In this document: piece by piece, positions 41,785-50,746 of the stretch | Layout: the number at the start of each line of letters is the position of its first letter | Position numbering within the stretch: position 1 is the stretch's first letter | Assembly (NCBI RefSeq): GCF_002000485.1 | Contig: NZ_MLAJ01000001.1 | Coordinates: 62,001 to 126,000 of the forward strand | DNA from: Rodentibacter ratti | Lineage (GTDB): Bacteria > Pseudomonadota > Gammaproteobacteria > Enterobacterales > Pasteurellaceae | Reading direction: 5' to 3' | Length of the DNA stretch: 64,000 bases | Notes under the pieces: model-generated | The model's database searches: none | What the model saw: the letters and a program-made list of their open reading frames with translations, nothing else | Told to the model about the DNA's origin: nothing | Made by a program: the position numbers and the translations under genes

Positions 41785-42825
41785 TTATTTCGCCAATTTA
41801 ACCTCTTGAACCCATTTTTCAATAAGGCGTTTACGTTCTTCTGTGGCACCGTATTTCTCAAAGTTATAATTGATTAAATTGAGTTTGGTCGGGTCAAATG
41901 CCACTGGAGATTGTTCTGCTGTGGTGTTGGTTAAAATTTGCAAGGACTCGCCTTTCTTCCATGCTAACTCCTGCCCTTCTTTAGAAAGCGCCCAATCTAC
42001 AAATAGTTTGGCATTATCAAGGTTACGAGCACCCTTAAGGATACTTACACCGCCCAATTCATAGCCGGTGCCTTCACAAGGAACGATTAATTCTAATGGT
42101 GCACCTTGTTGTTTTTCTAATGCATAATCGTGTAAGAAACCAACCCCCACTGCCGTTTCACCCCTTGCTGCATTACGAGATGGTGCGATACCGGATTTAG
42201 TGTACTGAGAGACATTCGGATGTAATTGTTTAAAGAAATCAAAGGCTTTATCTTCACCCCAAAGTTGTACAAAAGTGGCGATGGCGGTATAAGCCGTACC
42301 GGAACTTTGCGGATCGGCAATTTGGATTTCCCCTTTTAACTTAGGATCCGTTAAATCTTTCCAACATTTCGGCACCTCTTTAATGCCTAATTTAGCGAGA
42401 CGTTCGGTATTTACCCCAAAACCTAAAATCCCCATATAAATGGCGGAAACATAATTACCTTTGGTTTTTGCCGGATCGCGGAACTGTTCAACAATTTCAT
42501 CAATATGTTTAGATTTATAAGGTTCAATCAACCCTAATTCTGCCGCTTGAGCCTGTGGATCAAAGGTGCCGCCAAACCAAACATCCGCTTGCGGATTATT
42601 TTTTTCCGCCTCGACTTTTGCAAAGGTACTGCCCGAACCATTGCGGATAAACGACGTTTTCACATCATATTTTTCACCAAAAGCTTTCGTGGTCGTTTCA
42701 CATAAAATATTCGTGGCACTACAGTACACCACCAAGCGTCCCTTAGCGTTCACTGCAGAAGACATCATTAAACCGCCCGCTAAAAGAGCGGTTGAAATTG
42801 AAAGAGAAATTTTATTGAATTTCAT
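41785..42825 (-). CDS. afuA: Hexose-phosphate periplasmic binding protein AfuA
   Basis: Periplasmic binding protein; its A. pleuropneumoniae counterpart binds glucose 6-, fructose 6- and sedoheptulose 7-phosphate. The ATG at 42825 has GGAG in front (GTAGGAGTATTTACTATG) and gives 346 residues; signal peptide MKFNKISLSIST to SSAVNA, cut after residue 27. His232, Asp233 (LHDYALEK) and Glu256 (GYELGG) correspond, after removing 27 residues, to His205, Asp206 and Glu229, which I recall as sugar-phosphate contacts in AfuA. Regions RNGSGSTFAK and PSRNAARGET are also kept. First gene of the afu set; a CRP-like site lies 60-75 nt upstream. Confidence 0.9.
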   Translation of the reverse strand: MKFNKISLSISTALLAGGLMMSSAVNAKGRLVVYCSATNILCETTTKAFGEKYDVKTSFIRNGSGSTFAKVEAEKNNPQADVWFGGTFDPQAQAAELGLIEPYKSKHIDEIVEQFRDPAKTKGNYVSAIYMGILGFGVNTERLAKLGIKEVPKCWKDLTDPKLKGEIQIADPQSSGTAYTAIATFVQLWGEDKAFDFFKQLHPNVSQYTKSGIAPSRNAARGETAVGVGFLHDYALEKQQGAPLELIVPCEGTGYELGGVSILKGARNLDNAKLFVDWALSKEGQELAWKKGESLQILTNTTAEQSPVAFDPTKLNLINYNFEKYGATEERKRLIEKWVQEVKLAK

Positions 42826-42884
42826 AGTAAATACTCCTACTGGATGAAAACGATAAAATACTACGCGAAAACGAAAAATAATAC

Positions 42885-42900
42885 CGTGACGCCCCTCACA
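42885..42900 (-). promoter_or_regulatory. CRP-like site upstream of afuA
   Basis: CGTGA-N6-TCACA, 9 of 10 consensus bases, 60-75 nt upstream of the afuA start and 92-107 nt upstream of the divergent udk. It fits cAMP-CRP activation of a sugar-phosphate importer and argues against an iron role. Confidence 0.7.
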
Positions 42901-42991
42901 ATTTTGTAAATTGGTAGCGAAAAATAAAGGTGAAATTGACCGCACTTTTATTTATAATTCAGGGAATTTTCTCAGCCTTCAGGTTATATTC

Positions 42992-43633
42992 ATGCCAGAT
43001 TCATCTTGTATCATCATTGCCATTACCGGCGCTTCTGCCTCAGGTAAAAGTTCCATTGCCTCCACTGTTCATAAAGAACTCTGTAACGAACTAGGTTGTC
43101 AGCAAATCGGTATTATTGCAGAAGATAGCTATTATAAAGACCAAAGCCATTTAGAAATGAGCGAACGCGTAAAAACCAATTATGATCACCCCAACTCAAT
43201 GGATCGCGATTTACTCATCCAGCATTTAAAAGATTTAAAAGCCAATAAAGCGGTAAATATTCCCGTTTATAGCTATGTAGAACACACCCGAACTGCTGAA
43301 ACCACTCATTTCACCCCTAAACGTATCGTGATTTTAGAGGGCATTTTACTCCTCACCGATGAACGAGTGCGCCAATTAGCGGATATTTCCGTTTTTGTGG
43401 ATACCCCACTCGATATTTGTTTTATCCGCCGCTTGCAACGTGATATGGAAGAACGAGGTCGTTCACTCCAATCTGTTATTGAGCAATATCGCTCAACAGT
43501 ACGCCCGATGTTCTTACAATTTATTGAGCCGTCTAAGCAATATGCTGACATTGTAATTCCACGTGGCGGTAAAAATCGTATTGCGATCAATATGTTAAAA
43601 GCTCAAATTCTTCATTTATTAAATCAAAAGTAG
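42992..43633 (+). CDS. udk: Uridine kinase
   Basis: Cytoplasmic salvage kinase making UMP and CMP from uridine and cytidine. The ATG at 42992 ([13 protein letters not shown]) gives 213 residues as in H. influenzae; the longer frame upstream lacks a ribosome site and covers the afuA promoter area. P-loop [11 protein letters not shown] at about residues 15-25, [21 protein letters not shown], and the lid-region [15 protein letters not shown]. It is 8 nt upstream of dcd; both are nucleotide enzymes, probably one operon. Confidence 0.95.
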   Translation: MPDSSCIIIAITGASASGKSSIASTVHKELCNELGCQQIGIIAEDSYYKDQSHLEMSERVKTNYDHPNSMDRDLLIQHLKDLKANKAVNIPVYSYVEHTRTAETTHFTPKRIVILEGILLLTDERVRQLADISVFVDTPLDICFIRRLQRDMEERGRSLQSVIEQYRSTVRPMFLQFIEPSKQYADIVIPRGGKNRIAINMLKAQILHLLNQK

Positions 43634-43641
43634 GAGAAATT

Positions 43642-44226
43642 ATGCGTCTTTGCGATACCGATATTGAACGCTATCTTGACGATGGCATTATTTCTTTAAC
43701 CCCCCGTCCGGATAACAGTAAAATTAACGGCGCAACCATTGATGTGCGTTTAGGTAATTCCTTCCGAGTGTTTCGTGAACATTCCGCGCCTTACATTGAT
43801 TTAAGCGGCCCGAAAGAGGAAGTCTCTGCCCAATTAGAATCTGTGATGAGTGATGAAATTATCATTCCTGATAACGAGGCATTTTTTCTCCACCCCGGCG
43901 TATTGGCCCTAGCGACGACGTTAGAATCCGTCAAATTACCGGCGAATATTATCGGTTGGCTGGATGGACGCTCTTCCCTTGCACGTTTAGGATTGATGGT
44001 ACATGTCACCGCACACCGTATTGACCCGGGTTGGGAAGGCAAAATCGTGCTTGAGTTTTACAACTCCGGTAAACTGCCTTTAGCCTTGCGCCCGAATATG
44101 GTGATCGGCGCACTCAGTTTTGAAGTGTTAAGCGGCAATGCAGCCCGCCCTTATAACAGCCGCAAAGACGCAAAATATCGCAATCAACAAAATGCCGTGG
44201 CAAGTCGCATTGATGAGGATAAATAA
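43642..44226 (+). CDS. dcd: dCTP deaminase
   Basis: Cytoplasmic enzyme that deaminates dCTP to dUTP, feeding dTTP synthesis. The 194-residue product shows [17 protein letters not shown], the core [27 protein letters not shown] with the catalytic Glu region that follows ([10 protein letters not shown]), and the nucleotide-closing tail [17 protein letters not shown]. Ribosome site TAGGAGAAATTATG. Directly abuts the next gene. Confidence 0.96.
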   Translation: MRLCDTDIERYLDDGIISLTPRPDNSKINGATIDVRLGNSFRVFREHSAPYIDLSGPKEEVSAQLESVMSDEIIIPDNEAFFLHPGVLALATTLESVKLPANIIGWLDGRSSLARLGLMVHVTAHRIDPGWEGKIVLEFYNSGKLPLALRPNMVIGALSFEVLSGNAARPYNSRKDAKYRNQQNAVASRIDEDK

Positions 44227-45417
44227 ATGAAAAAGATCGCAATAAGCCTGTTGATCGTGCTTGTTGCGATCTTTGCTTTTTTTTACATCCAACTCCAACA
44301 AGCGAAAACACAACTCACAGAACAATTAGCCCAACACAATATTCAAGTAAAATCCCTTGAGTTCAACCTCATTCCTCAACCTTATTTTTTTATTGAGCAA
44401 CTGAACTATCACGAGATTTCTCTCAAACAAATTGAGGGGAAACTCGCATTTTTACCTTTAATTATCGGTGAGCCAAAACTTGAACAGCTCAGTATAAATC
44501 AAGTCAAATTGAGTGAAAATTCGCTCAATTCAGCAAAAATAACCCTGTTTTTTTCAGACTTTTTCCTGAAAAAATTATTGGCAAAAAGTATTCCATTTAA
44601 TGGACAAAATCGAATCGCGATTGAACTTGAAAAACCGATTTATGGAAAAAATACAACATTTGATTTCTCATTTAATAAGGCCAATATTGATCTTCGCCAA
44701 GATCAAGAATCCTTAATCCAAATTGATAATGCAAAACTCAATGGTCAAACCCTAGGGTATATTGAAGTCCATGCAGATTTTTTTAAAACACAAAAAGCAC
44801 TTATCGCATATATAAAACCTGCTTGTAGTACAGATTGTCTAGCCGTATTGAAATTCAATAACTTAGGGGAAAAAAGTGCGGTCAAATTTTCCGGTAAAAA
44901 TTTCCCAATGGAACGCTTACTTACCTTGCTAAGTTTCCCGAATACCATGACCGGCACAACGGATTTCAATATTCAACTTGCCTTTTCCAATGCCGAATTA
45001 ATACAAGGAAAATTCGATTTTAATGCCCGAGATGGCGAGCTTTTAGGATTAAATTTACTCGATCTCGCCACACAGTATTTTCCGATTAATTACAATGATG
45101 AACTGCTACAAGGCAAAACAATGAATACCCCTTATCAAAGCTTTGTTTCATCACTGAGCCTTGAAAATAATTTATTCACCGTCAATAAAATCAGCCTAAA
45201 AACACCCGCACTTTTAGGTGAGGGCAACGGTGCGATTGATTTACACACCATGCAATGCGACATTAACCTCAACCTTTCTGCCGCAAATGAAAAGTACCAA
45301 AACCTTAAACTTCCTATTCGCTTTTTTGGTAGTTGCTATTCTCCCCAGTACAAACTGGAAATAAATAAAAACTTTCGGAAACAGTTAAAAGATCTCATTA
45401 AAGAAAAATTGAAATAA
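44227..45417 (+). CDS. AsmA-like membrane-anchored protein
   Basis: A 396-residue protein with one N-terminal membrane segment (KIAISLLIVLVAIFAFFYIQL) and a long periplasmic part. The C-terminal 150 residues resemble the AsmA domain (TGTTDFNIQLAFSNAELIQGKFDFNARDGELLGLNLLDL), a family tied to phospholipid movement between the membranes; it is shorter than E. coli AsmA (617). The stop of dcd is directly followed by this ATG, and its own stop overlaps the next start (TAATG). I recall the same gene in H. influenzae beside dcd (HI0134). Confidence 0.8.
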   Translation: MKKIAISLLIVLVAIFAFFYIQLQQAKTQLTEQLAQHNIQVKSLEFNLIPQPYFFIEQLNYHEISLKQIEGKLAFLPLIIGEPKLEQLSINQVKLSENSLNSAKITLFFSDFFLKKLLAKSIPFNGQNRIAIELEKPIYGKNTTFDFSFNKANIDLRQDQESLIQIDNAKLNGQTLGYIEVHADFFKTQKALIAYIKPACSTDCLAVLKFNNLGEKSAVKFSGKNFPMERLLTLLSFPNTMTGTTDFNIQLAFSNAELIQGKFDFNARDGELLGLNLLDLATQYFPINYNDELLQGKTMNTPYQSFVSSLSLENNLFTVNKISLKTPALLGEGNGAIDLHTMQCDINLNLSAANEKYQNLKLPIRFFGSCYSPQYKLEINKNFRKQLKDLIKEKLK

Positions 45418-46595
45418 TGTCCTTTTACCAACAAGCTGAAAAAATCCAAACTTGGCGTGTCATTATCATGGCTTGCGCCGCCTTTATTTTCAATACGACC
45501 GAATTTGTACCGGTCGCATTACTCACGGATATTGCACAAAGTTTTAATATGCAAACCTCAGAAGTCGGGCTGATGATGACAGTCTATGCTTGGACCGTGC
45601 TAGTGTTGTCTCTGCCGGCAATGCTGGCAACCGGTAAAATGGAACGAAAAGGTTTACTTATTAAACTTTTTGCGATTTTCATTTTCGGGCATATCCTCTC
45701 TATTATTGCGTGGAATTTTTGGGTATTACTGATTGCCCGTATGTGTATCGCACTAGCCCATTCTATTTTTTGGTCTATCACCGCCTCTCTCGTGATGCGA
45801 GTTGCCCCTAAAAATAAAAAAACTCAGGCGATCGGAATGCTGGCGATTGGTTCGTCCCTTGCCACAATTTTAGGTTTACCCCTCGGACGTTTAGTCGGGC
45901 AACTTGTCGGCTGGCAAACCACTTTTGGCATTATCGCCGTCCTTGCGCTCGCCCTGATGTTTTTGCTTATCCGACTTTTACCTCGTCTGCCAAGCAAAAA
46001 TGCCGGCTCACTCGCCAGTTTACCGCTACTTGCCAAGCGCCCCTTATTAATCGGGATTTATCTCAGCACTGCAATCATCATCTCTGCGCATTTTACCGCC
46101 TATACTTATGTTGAACCCTTTATGATTCAAATCGGGCAATTCGATCCGAACCTTGCCACCCTTATTTTGCTTGTGTTCGGATTATCAGGGATTAGCGCAA
46201 GTTTACTTTTCAGCCGACTATACCGCTTTGCGCCCACAAAATTTATTTTAGTCGCAATGATATTATTCATGACTTCGCTCTCGCTTTTACTCAACGCAAC
46301 CCACTATACTGCCACAATATTTTCCCTTGCCTTCATTTGGGGAATCGGGATTTCCTGTATCGGTTTGGCACTACAAATGCAGGTGCTGAAACTTGCGCCG
46401 GATGCCACTGATGTTGCCACCGCCATTTATTCCGGCATATTTAATGCGGGCATCGGAGCCGGTGCATTATTCGGTAGCCAAATCATGAATTATGTGGGAT
46501 TGGAATATATCGGATTTAGCGGCGCAATGCTTGGTTTCATTGGATTAACCATTTTCGCCTTTTTCCAACTCCGCAACACTCAAAAAAATAGCTAA
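45417..46595 (+). CDS. MFS efflux transporter, sugar efflux (SotB) type
   Basis: Twelve-segment major facilitator of 392 residues. N-terminal FIFNTTEFVPVALLTDIAQSF with T-E-F-x-P is the hallmark of the SotB/AraJ group (DHA1-type exporters of sugars or drugs). The usual loop-2 signature region reads LPAMLATGKMERKGLL. The start overlaps the previous stop in TAATG. Substrate is not deducible. Last gene of the udk-dcd unit; a terminator of paired uptake signals follows. Confidence 0.85.
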   Translation: MSFYQQAEKIQTWRVIIMACAAFIFNTTEFVPVALLTDIAQSFNMQTSEVGLMMTVYAWTVLVLSLPAMLATGKMERKGLLIKLFAIFIFGHILSIIAWNFWVLLIARMCIALAHSIFWSITASLVMRVAPKNKKTQAIGMLAIGSSLATILGLPLGRLVGQLVGWQTTFGIIAVLALALMFLLIRLLPRLPSKNAGSLASLPLLAKRPLLIGIYLSTAIIISAHFTAYTYVEPFMIQIGQFDPNLATLILLVFGLSGISASLLFSRLYRFAPTKFILVAMILFMTSLSLLLNATHYTATIFSLAFIWGIGISCIGLALQMQVLKLAPDATDVATAIYSGIFNAGIGAGALFGSQIMNYVGLEYIGFSGAMLGFIGLTIFAFFQLRNTQKNS

Positions 46596-46601
46596 AAAAA
46601 T

Positions 46602-46626
46602 AACCGCACTTTACAAAAGTGCGGTT
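46602..46626. terminator. Bidirectional terminator of paired uptake signals, MFS gene/dppF
   Basis: An 11-bp perfect stem (AACCGCACTTT at 46602-46612 with 46616-46626), ACA loop, with GATTTTT behind on the plus strand and a T-rich flank on the minus strand. Lies between convergent genes. Confidence 0.8.
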
Positions 46627-46645
46627 GATTTTTCTCTTGTTTTTC

Positions 46646-47629
46646 TCAATCAATGTGAAAACAAGCGATGAGCTTACCATCAGGATAGGGCGATAATGTT
46701 GGTTTTTCTTCACGACATTTTTCTGTGGCTTTCCAACAACGGGGATTAAAAGCACAGCCTTTTGGCGGGTTAATTGGGCTTGGCAATTCCCCAGTCAATT
46801 TAATACGTTCACGGCGTAAATGAGGTGAAAGACGAGGTGTCGCCGAAAGTAAAGCTTGCGTGTAAGGATGCTGTGGATTAGAAAAAATCTGAGCGGTTGT
46901 GCCTTTTTCCACACAACGGCCAAGATACATCACCATCACTTCATCGGCGATATGTTCCACCACAGAAAGATCGTGGGAAATAAACACATAAGAAAGCCCT
47001 AAGTCATCTTGCAAATCCATCATCAGATTAAGCACTTGTGCCCGCACAGAAACATCTAATGCAGACACCGGTTCATCCGCCACTACAATATCCGGTTCTA
47101 ACATTAAACCACGAGCAATGGCAATACGCTGACGTTGCCCACCGGAAAACATATGGGGATAACGATCATAAAATTCCGGACGTAGCCCCACTTTTTCCAT
47201 AATAGAAAGGACTTTTTCCTTACGTTGTTGAGCGGAAAATTTCGTATTGATGATAAGCGGCTCTTCCAAAATTGAACCGATTTTCTTACGTGGGTTCAAT
47301 GAAGCATAAGGATTTTGGAAGACAATTTGAATTTTCTTACGGCGTAAAGCTTTGGTTTCCGAATTATTTTCTAAAAAATTCTGTCCGTTATAATACAATT
47401 CACCCTCTGTGGGCTGTTCAATCATGGCAAGCAAACGCCCCAAGGTGGATTTACCGCAACCGGACTCCCCCACCACCGCAAGGGTTTTCCCTCGCTCTAG
47501 TTGGAAAGAAACACCGTCCAAAGCTTTCACCAACTGAGGTTTTGTAAAGAAACCTTTTTTAACCGGATAATATTTTTTTAACCCTATCGCATTCAGTAAA
47601 GGGGTATTCTCTTTGATATGATTTGTCAT
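46646..47629 (-). CDS. dppF: Dipeptide ABC transporter ATP-binding protein DppF
   Basis: Second ATPase of the dipeptide importer. The 327 residues contain Walker [17 protein letters not shown] near residue 62, signature [15 protein letters not shown], Walker [14 protein letters not shown], and the C-terminal oligopeptide-type cysteine motif for a 4Fe-4S cluster ([14 protein letters not shown], then CFHID). Starts 3 nt behind dppD. In Haemophilus the Dpp system also carries haem with its binding protein HbpA or DppA, known from H. influenzae. Confidence 0.94.
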   Translation of the reverse strand: MTNHIKENTPLLNAIGLKKYYPVKKGFFTKPQLVKALDGVSFQLERGKTLAVVGESGCGKSTLGRLLAMIEQPTEGELYYNGQNFLENNSETKALRRKKIQIVFQNPYASLNPRKKIGSILEEPLIINTKFSAQQRKEKVLSIMEKVGLRPEFYDRYPHMFSGGQRQRIAIARGLMLEPDIVVADEPVSALDVSVRAQVLNLMMDLQDDLGLSYVFISHDLSVVEHIADEVMVMYLGRCVEKGTTAQIFSNPQHPYTQALLSATPRLSPHLRRERIKLTGELPSPINPPKGCAFNPRCWKATEKCREEKPTLSPYPDGKLIACFHID

Positions 47630-47632
47630 TGA

Positions 47633-48628
47633 TTATTCTCCTTTACGCCATTCAGTCGGTTTACCATTGATATTCAGGGGTGTATGGCATTTCACTTTAC
47701 GATCACCCATGTGGTGTAATTCTGGTTCAACTTGGCGACAATATTCCGTGGCATAAGGACAACGAGGATTCAATAAACAGCCGTTTGGTCGGTCATAACG
47801 CCCCGGCACAACACCGGGTAGAGATTGCAAACGGGATTTACCTTCGGCAAACTCAGGCAAAGATCGTAACAAGGCTTGTGTGTAGGGATGTTTGGGTTCA
47901 CGGAAAATATCCTCAGCACGCCCCTCTTCCACCACTTGACCGGCATACATCACCACAATGCGATGTGCTGCTTCGGCAACGAGTGCAAGATCGTGGGTAA
48001 TTAAGATGAGCGACATACATTCTTTTTTCTGTAAATCGAGTAATAAATCCACAATTTGCGCTTGAATCGTCACATCCAATGCCGTGGTCGGCTCATCGGC
48101 AATCAATAATTTTGGCTTACAGGCAATCGCCATGGCAATCATCACCCGTTGGCTCATTCCACCTGAAAGTTGATGGGGATAAACATCAATACGGGATTGT
48201 GGATCGGGAATGCCAACCAAACGTAGTAGTTCTAACGTACGTTCACGGCGTGATTGCTTTGAACCGCCCTCGTGAATTTTGAGCGCTTCCATAATTTGGA
48301 ACCCCACCGTATAGGCAGGATTTAGACTGGTCATCGGATCTTGGAAAATCATTGCCACATCCGCACCAATCAAGGTGCGTTTGTCTTTGTCACTCAGCGT
48401 TAATAAATCTTTATCTTCAAAGACTAAAGATTCTGCCGAAACTTTTCCTGGATAATCAATTAATCCCATAATCGCAAGAGAACTCACTGATTTACCGGAA
48501 CCGGATTCACCGACAATGCCGAGCACTTCACCTTGTTCCACTTGGTAACTCACCCGATCTACGGCTTTAAAGGCGTTTTTTTTCTCACCGAAATGAACAG
48601 AAAGTTCTTTTACTTCTAATAATGCCAT
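47633..48628 (-). CDS. dppD: Dipeptide ABC transporter ATP-binding protein DppD
   Basis: First ATPase of the dipeptide importer. The 331-residue product has Walker [18 protein letters not shown], signature [15 protein letters not shown], Walker [24 protein letters not shown], and the C-terminal cysteine motif [16 protein letters not shown] for the 4Fe-4S cluster of this subfamily. 9 nt behind dppC. Confidence 0.94.
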   Translation of the reverse strand: MALLEVKELSVHFGEKKNAFKAVDRVSYQVEQGEVLGIVGESGSGKSVSSLAIMGLIDYPGKVSAESLVFEDKDLLTLSDKDKRTLIGADVAMIFQDPMTSLNPAYTVGFQIMEALKIHEGGSKQSRRERTLELLRLVGIPDPQSRIDVYPHQLSGGMSQRVMIAMAIACKPKLLIADEPTTALDVTIQAQIVDLLLDLQKKECMSLILITHDLALVAEAAHRIVVMYAGQVVEEGRAEDIFREPKHPYTQALLRSLPEFAEGKSRLQSLPGVVPGRYDRPNGCLLNPRCPYATEYCRQVEPELHHMGDRKVKCHTPLNINGKPTEWRKGE

Positions 48629-48637
48629 TCTGCCCCC

Positions 48638-49525
48638 CTATTGTTTGAGTTTTGGATCGAGGGCATCACGCAAACCGTCACCCATTAAATTAAATGCCAA
48701 TACCAAGGATAAAATCACTAAGCCCGGAATCGTGACTAACCAATTCGCCGCCTGCATAAAACTACGGGCTTCGGAAAGCATTGTGCCGAGTTCCGGTGTC
48801 GGTGGTTTCGCCCCAATACCAAGGAAACCAAGGGTGGCAAGCTCCAAGATGGCATTAGAAATCCCCATTGTCATTTGCACAATGAGCGGTGCTAAACAAT
48901 TAGGCAAAATCACAATAAACATTAAACGTAAAACACCTGCTCCCGCTACTTTGGATGAGGTCACATAATCACGATTTTTCTCATTCATCACCGCAGCACG
49001 GGTTAAACGCACATAACTTGGAATGGAAACCACCGCAATGGCCAGCGTCGCATTCACTAAAGAAGGTTCAAGGATCGACACCACCACAATCGTCAGCAAT
49101 AAATTGGGAATAGCGAGCATGATGTCAATTAAACGCACAATAACCGTATCTAATGCCCCACCATAATAACCGGCAACCAAACCTAAACTGGTGCCTAATA
49201 AACAAGAAAGCAGTACGATAACAAATCCGGCAAAAACGGAAATTCTCGTGCCATAAATAATGCGAGAAAGAATATCACGGCCGATATCATCGGTGCCAAG
49301 TAGATAAGCAGCATTGCCACCGTCATACCAAGCCGGCGGTAATAATAAAGCGGTTCGATTTTGCTCAGCCGGATCAAAAGGGGCAATATAGGGAGCAAAT
49401 AAACTAATCAATGCCACAATTAAAATAAAAATTAAACCGATAAGTGCGCCTCGATTTTGCTTAAAATAAAACCAAAATTCTTGTAGAGGCGTTCGAGGCG
49501 CTAATATTGACATCGTGTCTGTCAT
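48638..49525 (-). CDS. dppC: Dipeptide ABC transporter permease DppC
   Basis: Inner-membrane permease. I take the ATG at 49525 (MTDTMSILAPRTPL), preceded by GGGAG, giving 295 residues as in H. influenzae. About six hydrophobic segments; OppC-type N-terminal domain (QNRGALIGLIFILIVALISL), LLGTDDIGRDILSRIIYGTR, and EAA loop TSSKVAGAGVLRLMFIVILPN. 14 nt behind dppB. Confidence 0.94.
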   Translation of the reverse strand: MTDTMSILAPRTPLQEFWFYFKQNRGALIGLIFILIVALISLFAPYIAPFDPAEQNRTALLLPPAWYDGGNAAYLLGTDDIGRDILSRIIYGTRISVFAGFVIVLLSCLLGTSLGLVAGYYGGALDTVIVRLIDIMLAIPNLLLTIVVVSILEPSLVNATLAIAVVSIPSYVRLTRAAVMNEKNRDYVTSSKVAGAGVLRLMFIVILPNCLAPLIVQMTMGISNAILELATLGFLGIGAKPPTPELGTMLSEARSFMQAANWLVTIPGLVILSLVLAFNLMGDGLRDALDPKLKQ

Positions 49526-49539
49526 TGTTTCTCCCACAA

Positions 49540-50541
49540 TTAATGACGAATACGCGGATTCACCACGCCGTAAAGTAAATCAATGGTTAAATTCACCACA
49601 ATAATAATCGTGGCGATAATTAAAACCGAGCCTTGTAACACCGGGTAATCCCGAGCATGAATGGCATCAATAATCCATTTTCCAATACCCGGCCATGAGA
49701 AAATGGTTTCCGTTAAGACCGCCCCGGAAAGCAGTTGACCAACAATTAACCCGACTACGGTCACCACCGGAATCAACGCATTACGCAGAGCATGTATAAT
49801 CACAATGCGGGTATAACTTAGCCCTTTCGCTTTCGCCGTGCGAATATAATCTTCACCTAACACTTCCAACATAGCAGAACGGGTCATCCTTGTAATAATG
49901 GCAAGCGGTATAGTGCCTAATACAATGGCAGGTAAAATCAAGGATTTCACCGCATTGGTAAAGGCACCCGGCACACCGGAAAGCCAAGTATCAATCAGCA
50001 TAAAACCTGTTGGAGTATCAATCCAAAAATCGTTTTCTAAACGCCCTCCTTGCGGCAAACCAAGGGAGGGGGACACATATAAAATAAGGATTAAGCCCCA
50101 CCAAAAAATCGGCATTGAATACCCGGTTAATGACAGTGTGGTGACAGTATGAGAAATCCAGCTATCTTTTTTTACCGCAGCGATTGTACCGAGAATCACG
50201 CCACCGAGTAGCGACCAAAACAATGCAAAAAAGGCCAACTCAGCCGTAGCGGGAAAAAGGGTAAAAAACTCGGTAAGAACAGGCTGTTGGGTACGAAATG
50301 ATGCACCAAAATCCCCTTGAATCACATTACCAATATAGTTGAAATATTGCTGATACAAGGGAAGATCTAAGCCTAATTGATGCATCATTTGCTGATGAAC
50401 CTCAGGTGTTAGCCCACGTTCGCCCATCATAATCTCTACCGGATCACCCGGAATAAAATGCACAAGGGCAAAGGTAACAAAAGTAATAGCGATAAATGTC
50501 GGAATCACCATTAAAATTCGTTTGAAGATAAATTTAAACAT
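49540..50541 (-). CDS. dppB: Dipeptide ABC transporter permease DppB
   Basis: Inner-membrane permease and first gene of dppBCDF here. The 333 residues show the first segment LMVIPTFIAITFVTFALVHF, the FIPGDPVEIMMGERGLTPE signature, FGASFRTQQPV, and the EAA loop RTAKAKGLSYTRIVIIHALRN. The binding protein gene dppA is not adjacent; I recall the same split arrangement in H. influenzae, where dppA lies elsewhere. A terminator for uvrD lies just upstream. Confidence 0.95.
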   Translation of the reverse strand: MFKFIFKRILMVIPTFIAITFVTFALVHFIPGDPVEIMMGERGLTPEVHQQMMHQLGLDLPLYQQYFNYIGNVIQGDFGASFRTQQPVLTEFFTLFPATAELAFFALFWSLLGGVILGTIAAVKKDSWISHTVTTLSLTGYSMPIFWWGLILILYVSPSLGLPQGGRLENDFWIDTPTGFMLIDTWLSGVPGAFTNAVKSLILPAIVLGTIPLAIITRMTRSAMLEVLGEDYIRTAKAKGLSYTRIVIIHALRNALIPVVTVVGLIVGQLLSGAVLTETIFSWPGIGKWIIDAIHARDYPVLQGSVLIIATIIIVVNLTIDLLYGVVNPRIRH

Positions 50542-50564
50542 TCAATCACTCTGTAATAGAAAGG

Positions 50565-50593
50565 AAAAGTGCGGTCATTTTCACCGCACTTTT
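50565..50593 (-). terminator. Paired uptake signals between uvrD and dppB
   Basis: An 11-bp stem (AAAAGTGCGGT, 50565-50575, with 50583-50593) in the 205-nt gap between the uvrD stop and dppB start. Probably ends the uvrD transcript. A further single uptake signal lies at about 50638-50646. Confidence 0.65.
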
Positions 50594-50746
50594 AAAATAA
50601 ATCCTTTAGACCCAAAATAAAACGCGCTTGGATTCTACCGCACTTTTTCTAATTTTTCCAAATCACCAATTGCTATTAGTCATTCTTTTCCAGAATATAC
50701 AAATTTTCATTGTTGAATCAAAACACTCTTTAATTAGGAAGAAAAT

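Noticed and set aside
37440-42825. Ferric iron transporter fbpABC/hitABC
   Set aside because: The proteins resemble this family, but the 683-residue permease, the His-Asp-Glu set in AfuA and the CRP-like site fit the hexose-phosphate Afu system better.
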